The translations under genes were made by a program, and so were the position numbers. Below the pieces are notes generated by a model. It saw only the letters and a program-made list of their open reading frames with translations, ran no database searches and had not been told where the DNA came from. Shown in pieces: positions 58,970-64,000 of a stretch of 64,000 bases of DNA. The DNA is from Tannerellaceae bacterium (GTDB taxonomy: Bacteria; Bacteroidota; Bacteroidia; Bacteroidales; Tannerellaceae): positions 1 through 64,000 of the forward strand of contig JAJQEE010000106.1 of assembly GCA_021201865.1 (NCBI GenBank), written 5' to 3'. Each line of letters begins with the position of its first letter. Positions within the stretch are counted from its first letter, which is position 1.

Positions 58970-59106
58970 CTATCCCCAAAAAGAAAGAGGGATTATGTAT
59001 GTTCTGATTATCCGGATTCCCTTTGACTAAAAGCAATATGGAGCAAAAATCCTGTGGTATAGTCATCATTTCTGAACACCTCTGCTTTTCTTTTTAAGGA
59101 AGACAC

Positions 59107-59215
59107 TATCTTTTTTTCGGTTCACACCTGTGATCCCATTGGTTCACGCACGTGAACCAATGGGATCACAGGTGTGAACCGATGGGCCCACGGCCGTGGG
59201 CCAGAAAAAAAGATA
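59107..59215. repeat. Nested perfect palindrome between convergent operons
   Basis: A 62-bp palindrome (59119-59180) with perfect 30-bp arms (starting GGTTCACACCTGTGATCCCA) around a 2-nt centre is followed by a second perfect 18-bp palindrome GGCCCACGGCCGTGGGCC (59185-59202). The outer arms TATCTTTTTTTC (59107-59118) and GAAAAAAAGATA (59204-59215) close the whole structure. It lies between the ends of susD and mgtE. No gene is seen in the remainder of this 383-bp gap. Confidence 0.85.
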
Positions 59216-59289
59216 ACACCTTCTGAGAAAAATGTCCCTTTGTCAAGATCTTTTTATAGTACCATAGTATTAATTACCCGTTCCTTCTC

Positions 59290-60634
59290 TCAAAACCCAA
59301 AATACCAGGTGGCGATGGAGAAGTAGATCATTACGCCTGTAATATCGGCTATAGAGGTGATCAGGGGGGCACTGGCTGTGGCGGGGTCTGCTTTGAATCT
59401 GGTGAATATGAAGGGTAATAGCAAGCCGATCATACTACCTGCCATAACATTCAGGATCATTGTTGCTGCTACGACCATGATCACTTCCGGAGCACGAAAA
59501 CTGGCTACTAATGTAACACCTACAGCCATCGTTATACCTAACAGCAGGGAGACGAACAACTCTTTGCCTAATAACTTGAACCAGTCTTTCATTTGTACAT
59601 CTCCAACTGCCAGGGAACGGATCATCAGGGTTGCCGATTGTGATCCGGCATTACCCCCCACTGTCAATTAACAGGGGCAGGAAGAAGACAAGTGCTACGA
59701 CGGATTCTATTACGTCGGAGAATCCTGCGATCGCTGCACCGGAGAAGACATTCATAAATACTAAGGCGATCAACCACACGATCCGTTGTTTATATAACGT
59801 GGTGATCCTTGCTTTCAGTGGGTTTACGACAGCATCCTGTAACGAACCGAATTTCTGGAAGTCTTCGGTGTTTTCTTCTTCGACAACGTCCATCATGTCG
59901 TCGAATGTTACGATACCTACCAGCGTTCCATCTGTGTGCACAACCGGAAGAGCCACCCTGTCCTGTTCCTGGAAAATACGTACTCCGACTTCCTGGTCAT
60001 CGTAGGCATTTAGGGCTACGAATTTATTGTCCGTCAGGTCAGAGATCTTCTGGTCCGGAGAGGCCAACAAGATCTCTTTGATCCGCAGGTCGTCAATCAG
60101 TTTCCACTGGGAGTCTACGATATAGATCACATTCAATGTTTCCGAATCCCTGCCATATGTACGGATATGCTCCAATGCTTCGGCAACGGTAAACCAGGGC
60201 TTAACCGCAACATATTCCGGTGTCATCAACCGGCCGATACTATCTTCGGGATAACCTAACAGACGGAGAGTGATCTCACGCTCTTCATGGGACAACATCT
60301 GGAAAAGGCGTTGGCTTACTTTACCGGGTAGTTCTTCAAAGAAAGCCGTACGGTCATCCGGGTCAAGATCATTCAGGAGATTTGCTATCTTGTTACTGTT
60401 AGAGGCCAGCCCTTCAATGATATCTTCCTGATCTTCCTGCGATAAGTGGGAGAAGGTTTCGGTAGCCAAGGCACGAGGTAACAGCCGGAACAGAATAATT
60501 CCATCCGTTTTGGATAATTCCTCAATGATCTCCGCGATTTTTACAGGTTGTAGGGTGTTCAGTTCTTCTTTCAGAACGATCCAGTTTTTGCTGTCAATGA
60601 GCTGTTGGATTTGAACGATGTTTTGATTTTTCAT
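59290..60634 (-). CDS. mgtE: MgtE-type magnesium channel, interrupted by one homopolymer frameshift
   Basis: Two same-strand ORFs (60634-59651 and 59667-59290) join into about 447 aa if the C6 at 59654-59659 is read as five, giving LIDSGGNAGSQSATL, the conserved pore-helix motif of MgtE. The N-terminal superhelical MgtE_N domain (about 30-130) is followed by two CBS domains (MTPEYVAVKPWFTVAEALEH; LLASPDQKISDLTDNKFVAL), which gate the channel by cytosolic Mg2+, and five membrane helices. Its leader holds a switch-like double hairpin. It is downstream of the polyphosphate genes, with its own candidate promoter. Confidence 0.88.
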
Positions 60635-60767
60635 ATCGCCTCCTTACATTTTTAGCTCTGTAAGGAGACATAGGACCCTTACAGAGGGATTAATACTTCT
60701 GCTTGCTTTTTTTTCTATTATACGGTCCTTCGTCCATATGATAAAGTTTTAAATGATTTTTTTAAAA
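60635..60767 (-). promoter_or_regulatory. mgtE leader with two mutually exclusive hairpins hiding the Shine-Dalgarno
   Basis: On the minus strand, hairpin A pairs 60686-60677 with 60665-60656 (CTCTGTAAGG with CCTTACAGAG, 10 bp, loop 11). Hairpin B pairs 60667-60659 with 60648-60640 (CTCCTTACA with TGTAAGGAG, 9 bp, loop 10). They share 60659-60665, so only one can form. B buries the ribosome-binding GGAGG at 60643-60639; A frees it. Regulation by Mg2+ is inferred from the gene controlled. It is not recognisable as the known M-box. Confidence 0.55.
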
Positions 60768-60774
60768 TCCACAG

Positions 60775-60782
60775 CAAAGGTA
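60775..60782 (-). promoter_or_regulatory. Candidate -7 box of mgtE
   Basis: The minus strand reads TACCTTTG, matching TAnnTTTG, giving a leader of about 130 nt. No clear -33 TTG. Confidence 0.4.
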
Positions 60783-60826
60783 GGCATTTTATCCGTTGGG
60801 TGTAACTCCTTATCTTCACTATTTTA

Positions 60827-61765
60827 TTAGTTTCCAACTCCTACTGCCTCTTTCTCTTCGAGCATGTCCGTGTTAACATCTTCTGTTTCATCTAATAGTA
60901 AGCGCTTGTAGGTGTTGATCTGTTGTTGCTGTGTTGCGGTCACTTTGGGAAATTGGGGTTTAAGTGCGGCTACCTTATCACAGATCAGTTGGGCAACGAC
61001 ATAGCGCATATACCATTTGTTGTCAGCTGGTATGACATGCCAGGGGGCAATCTCCGTAGAGGTATGGGTCAGCATATCCGAATAGGCCTTCATGTACAGG
61101 TCCCAGTGTTGGCTTTCTTCAAAGTCGGAGGACGAGAATTTCCAGTTTTTATCTTCTTCTTCCAGACGGCTGATAAAGCGTCTGCGTTGTTCTTCCTGTG
61201 AGACATTGAGAAAGAACTTCATGACAATGATGCCATTCTCGACCAGGTACTGTTCGAAGTTATTGATTTGTCTGTACCTTTTAGTCCAGAACTTTTTGTT
61301 GACATCTTCCAATGTATGCACATCCGGAAGTTTATTCCTTAACAGGATCTCAGGATGCACTTTGGCAATCAGTACATCTTCATAGTGGGAGCGGTTGAAT
61401 ATGCCGATCCGTCCTCTTTCGGGAAGGCATTTGCTGATCCGCCACAGATAGTCATGATCCAGTTCTTCGTTGGAGGGTTGTTTAAAAGAGAAAACCTGGC
61501 AGCCGTGCGGATTGATACCGGACATCACATGTTTGATCGTCCCGTCTTTGCCGGCACCGTCCATACCCTGGAACACTGCTAAGATTGCATACCGGTCCTG
61601 TGCATACAACCGGTCTTGTAGTTTGGCCAACTTATCCACGTTCTTCAAACGAAGCATATCCGCTTCTTCTTTATTGATACGGCCTGTAAAGCCAGCATCA
61701 AAATTGGCTACTTTGTGTTTACTACCCGGAGTCGCTATGAGCTTTTTCAGGATCTCTTTTCTCAT
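60827..61765 (-). CDS. ppk2: Polyphosphate kinase 2
   Basis: 312 aa with the PPK2 P-loop kinase fold. Walker A is FQGMDGAGKDGTIKHVMSG near residues 66-84, the lid and Walker B region IGIFNRSHYEDVLIAKV, and FWTKRYRQINNFEQYL is typical of the family. PPK2 enzymes use polyphosphate to phosphorylate nucleotides. Subclass (ADP or AMP preference) cannot be fixed by eye. It lies downstream of ppk1 and the Ppx/GppA gene, forming a polyphosphate synthesis-and-use cluster. Confidence 0.9.
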   Translation of the reverse strand: MRKEILKKLIATPGSKHKVANFDAGFTGRINKEEADMLRLKNVDKLAKLQDRLYAQDRYAILAVFQGMDGAGKDGTIKHVMSGINPHGCQVFSFKQPSNEELDHDYLWRISKCLPERGRIGIFNRSHYEDVLIAKVHPEILLRNKLPDVHTLEDVNKKFWTKRYRQINNFEQYLVENGIIVMKFFLNVSQEEQRRRFISRLEEEDKNWKFSSSDFEESQHWDLYMKAYSDMLTHTSTEIAPWHVIPADNKWYMRYVVAQLICDKVAALKPQFPKVTATQQQQINTYKRLLLDETEDVNTDMLEEKEAVGVGN

Positions 61766-61828
61766 CTGTTGTTAGCTATTAAATGATTCTGATTCTATTA
61801 ATCATAACACGGTCAAATCGTTGAAAGT

Positions 61829-62728
61829 TTACTTTTTAACATCCGGATGGCGGGTGTAAAGATGGTGAATGATCCCATCTACCAAACCTATCTTGGGTAC
61901 AAACAAGTCGCTGACTTTACAGATCTTACTGGCGGTAAGGAAGATCTTCATAGCGGGAATGATCACATCGGCACGATAGGGATTGAGCTGATAGTCTGTC
62001 ATTCGTTCCTCGTAGGTCATCCCTTTCAACGTATCGTAGAGTACGTTCAACTCTACATAACTGACAGATTGATCCTTGTTGCTGCCGATGAGTTTATGGA
62101 TCTTGTTAATATTTCCTCCCGAAGCCACAATACTTAAAGGTGCATAATCCCTGTAGGCTTCTTTCAACCATTTCTTATACTTCTCTCTTTCCTCCTTCGT
62201 GACTTTCCCGGCAAGCATACGCACGGTTCCGATCTGGAAAGAATAGGATTTGATCTTTTTTTGTCCGCTGATCAATGTGATTTCCGTACTTCCTCCCCCT
62301 ACATCCATATATAAATAGTTCCTGCCCGGATCTACTGTGTATTTGCCCGCTCCGGCTTCCAGTATGATGTCTGCCTCCTGTTGTCCGGTGATAATATCGA
62401 TCCTGATCCCGCTTTTTTGCAGGATAGACCGGACGATCTCATTCCCGTTCCGGGCATCCCGCATAGCGCTGGTCGCATAGGCTAAGTATTGATTTACCTG
62501 GTAAGCTTTCATCATGGAAGCAAATCCCTGCATGGCATGATACAATCGTTCAGCCTTGCTTTCTCCGATCTCCCCGTTTCCGAACACATCTTCTCCAAGC
62601 CGGATCGGAACCCGCAGGAAGGCTACTTTTTTGTATATATCTTTTCCGTGGCAGCGTTCAATATTATTGACCAGAAACCGGATGGCATTGGATCCGATGT
62701 CGATGGCGGCGAGTGTGATCTGCTCCAT
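61829..62728 (-). CDS. Ppx/GppA exopolyphosphatase family protein
   Basis: 299 aa from ATG 62728 (MEQITLAAIDIGSNAIRFLV), chosen because earlier starts (62752, 62797) overlap the end of ppk1. Actin-like ATPase-fold motifs are AAIDIGSNAIR, the catalytic segment EADIILEAGAGKYT, YMDVGGGSTEITLI and VASGGNINKI. It hydrolyses polyphosphate or pppGpp; single-domain members like this are usually annotated exopolyphosphatase. It follows ppk1 by about 7 bp, so synthesis and hydrolysis are co-expressed. Confidence 0.85.
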   Translation of the reverse strand: MEQITLAAIDIGSNAIRFLVNNIERCHGKDIYKKVAFLRVPIRLGEDVFGNGEIGESKAERLYHAMQGFASMMKAYQVNQYLAYATSAMRDARNGNEIVRSILQKSGIRIDIITGQQEADIILEAGAGKYTVDPGRNYLYMDVGGGSTEITLISGQKKIKSYSFQIGTVRMLAGKVTKEEREKYKKWLKEAYRDYAPLSIVASGGNINKIHKLIGSNKDQSVSYVELNVLYDTLKGMTYEERMTDYQLNPYRADVIIPAMKIFLTASKICKVSDLFVPKIGLVDGIIHHLYTRHPDVKK

Positions 62729-62735
62729 AGCTGTT

Positions 62736-64000
62736 TTATGTTTTTTGTGCATAGTAATCATATAAAGCAAGTTGCGACCGGCAAGGCTTCTTTGCATTTT
62801 TCTTTATATAATTGTTTTTTCCTAATACTCTCAAATCTCTTGCTTTGATATTATCTGCCCATTGGATATCAAAAACATCCCGGATCGTTTTTTTTATCTT
62901 TTTGTCTAAAATAGGAACCCCTACTTCGATCCGGTTATCTAAGTTCCGGGTCATCCAGTCGGCACTGGAAATGTAGGTCTGTTCTTCCCCGCCACTATGG
63001 AAAATAAAGAGGCGCGTATGTTCTAAGTATTTATCGACAATACTGGTTGCCCGTATGTGGTCACTCTGTCCTTTCACCTGCGGTTGCAAACAGCATGTTC
63101 CCCGTATGATCAGCCGGATCTCCACGCCTGCCTGACTGGCTTTATATAACAGATTGATCATCCGGGTATCTGTCAAACCGTTAAACTTGGCATAGATATA
63201 TGCCTTTTTCCCTTTCTTCTTATTCCGGATCTCCTTTTCAATCAGTTTTTCGAAATGGTTCCGCATAAAATAGGGAGAGACGATCAGTTGTTTATAGGTA
63301 AAGTGTTTATGCGGGTTTTGAAGGAATTCAAAGACCGCATTTGCATCCAGTGCGATCTGGGGATGGGAGGTCAGTAGTCCGAAGTCACTATATATCTGTG
63401 CGGTAGACTCGTTGAAGTTGCCGGTTCCTACATACGTGTAGCCAACGAGCACTCCCTTCTCTTTCCGTTCCACATAGATCAGTTTGCTATGGACTTTCAA
63501 ACCTGGTATGCCATGAATCACTTTGATTCCGGCTTTTTGTAGTTTATCCGAATTTACTACATTTTGTTCCTCATCAAAACGAGCCATTAACTCCTCTAAA
63601 ACGATCACCTCTTTCCCATTCTCTGCGGCATTGATCAGTACGTTGATCACTTTAGACTGTTCCGCGGTGCGGTAGAGCGTGATACATATCCTCGAAACTT
63701 TCGGATCGATAGCCGCTTCCCGGAGAAAATCAATCACATGGTTAAACGTATGATAAGGGAAATTGAGGAAAATATCTTTCTCCTTGATCACCTGGATGAT
63801 ACTGGAGAAATGAGGGATCTCCGGATGATAAAGGGGAGGAGGGTTGTCATACTCCAACGCCGGATTAACAACCGGGAACTTCATCAGGTATTTCATCATG
63901 TGATACCGCCTGCTTCCTAAGATCTTAAAGTCCTTCAATTTTAATTTGGAGGTAAGTATTTCCAGCAGGTCATCCGGCATTTCATGATCATAGACCATCC
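62736..64000 (-). CDS. ppk1: Polyphosphate kinase 1, C-terminal part (runs off right edge)
   Basis: About 420 C-terminal residues are visible; the frame is still open at the right edge. The PPK1 phospholipase-D-like catalytic domains are clear: IFLNFPYHTFNHVIDFLREA, the active-site His in GLKVHSKLIYVERK, VGTGNFNESTAQIYSDFG, and the second half QVKGQSDHIRATSIVDKYLE with SSADWMTRNLDNRIEV. It makes long-chain polyphosphate from ATP. It is the upstream gene of the ppk1, ppx/gppA, ppk2 run. Confidence 0.93.
   Translation of the reverse strand, partial: MVYDHEMPDDLLEILTSKLKLKDFKILGSRRYHMMKYLMKFPVVNPALEYDNPPPLYHPEIPHFSSIIQVIKEKDIFLNFPYHTFNHVIDFLREAAIDPKVSRICITLYRTAEQSKVINVLINAAENGKEVIVLEELMARFDEEQNVVNSDKLQKAGIKVIHGIPGLKVHSKLIYVERKEKGVLVGYTYVGTGNFNESTAQIYSDFGLLTSHPQIALDANAVFEFLQNPHKHFTYKQLIVSPYFMRNHFEKLIEKEIRNKKKGKKAYIYAKFNGLTDTRMINLLYKASQAGVEIRLIIRGTCCLQPQVKGQSDHIRATSIVDKYLEHTRLFIFHSGGEEQTYISSADWMTRNLDNRIEVGVPILDKKIKKTIRDVFDIQWADNIKARDLRVLGKNNYIKKNAKKPCRSQLALYDYYAQKT

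Noticed and set aside
59119..59180. Ordinary intrinsic terminator
   Set aside because: The stem is followed by A-rich, not U-rich, sequence on either strand, and susD already has a good terminator at 58937-58969.

Overview
The window reads as a chromosomal segment of a gut-type Bacteroidales bacterium. The evidence is SusC/SusD-like proteins, a hybrid two-component regulator, Mfa/Fim-type fimbrillins, a Ser-type sulfatase, a Xus-like iron operon and promoters of the TAnnTTTG type. Parabacteroides is my best guess at genus, but that is an inference. No integrase, transposase, CRISPR array or rRNA is visible; there is one tRNA-Asp.

Layout: 1-6450 (minus) is a fimbrial operon: a major fimbrillin, an Mfa2/FimB-like anchor, a very large accessory/tip protein and a further accessory lipoprotein running off the left edge. 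A 158-bp element with terminal inverted repeats lies between fimbrillin and anchor. 7058-11920 holds tRNA-Asp, a GH20-like glycosidase, an orphan sensor kinase, a lipoprotein tyrosine phosphatase and a small membrane protein. 11929-16755 (minus) is a TonB receptor / DUF4374 lipoprotein / PepSY membrane protein operon resembling XusABC. 16944-24730 is a mixed region: UPF0158-like protein, two acetyltransferases, a cation-efflux protein, a LigD phosphoesterase-domain protein, hypothetical lipoproteins, a fimbrillin-like protein and a hexokinase. 25023-31193 is conserved metabolism: hisH-hisA-hisF-hisIE, an FtsE-type ATPase, lysC and lysA. 31377-38729 carries a methyltransferase, a GH140-like glycosidase, glycogen branching enzyme, mannose-6-phosphate isomerase and a sulfatase. 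38975-46256 carries sbcCD, an AspT/YidE-type transporter and a THUMP-like methyltransferase. 46543-58906 is a polysaccharide-utilisation-type locus: a CE1 esterase, the hybrid regulator, a type-B carboxylesterase, SusC and SusD. 59290-64000 (minus) is a phosphate/magnesium cluster: ppk1, ppx/gppA, ppk2, mgtE.

Three regulatory observations stand out. Two promoters of the PUL carry the same array of three tandem 20-bp repeats at the same distance from a TAnnATTG box, and are probably the operators of the adjacent hybrid regulator. The mgtE leader can form two mutually exclusive perfect hairpins, one of which hides the Shine-Dalgarno sequence. lysC is preceded by a 15-codon ORF with five lysines.

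An important caveat is that at least ten genes are broken by a single-base length change in a homopolymer of 5-8 bases, and in each case restoring one base gives a sensible full-length protein. Spread over fimbriae, xusA, xusB, ligD, hexokinase and mgtE, this looks more like sequencing or assembly error than biology, although true phase variation is conceivable for the fimbrial genes. I annotate such genes as single interrupted CDSs.
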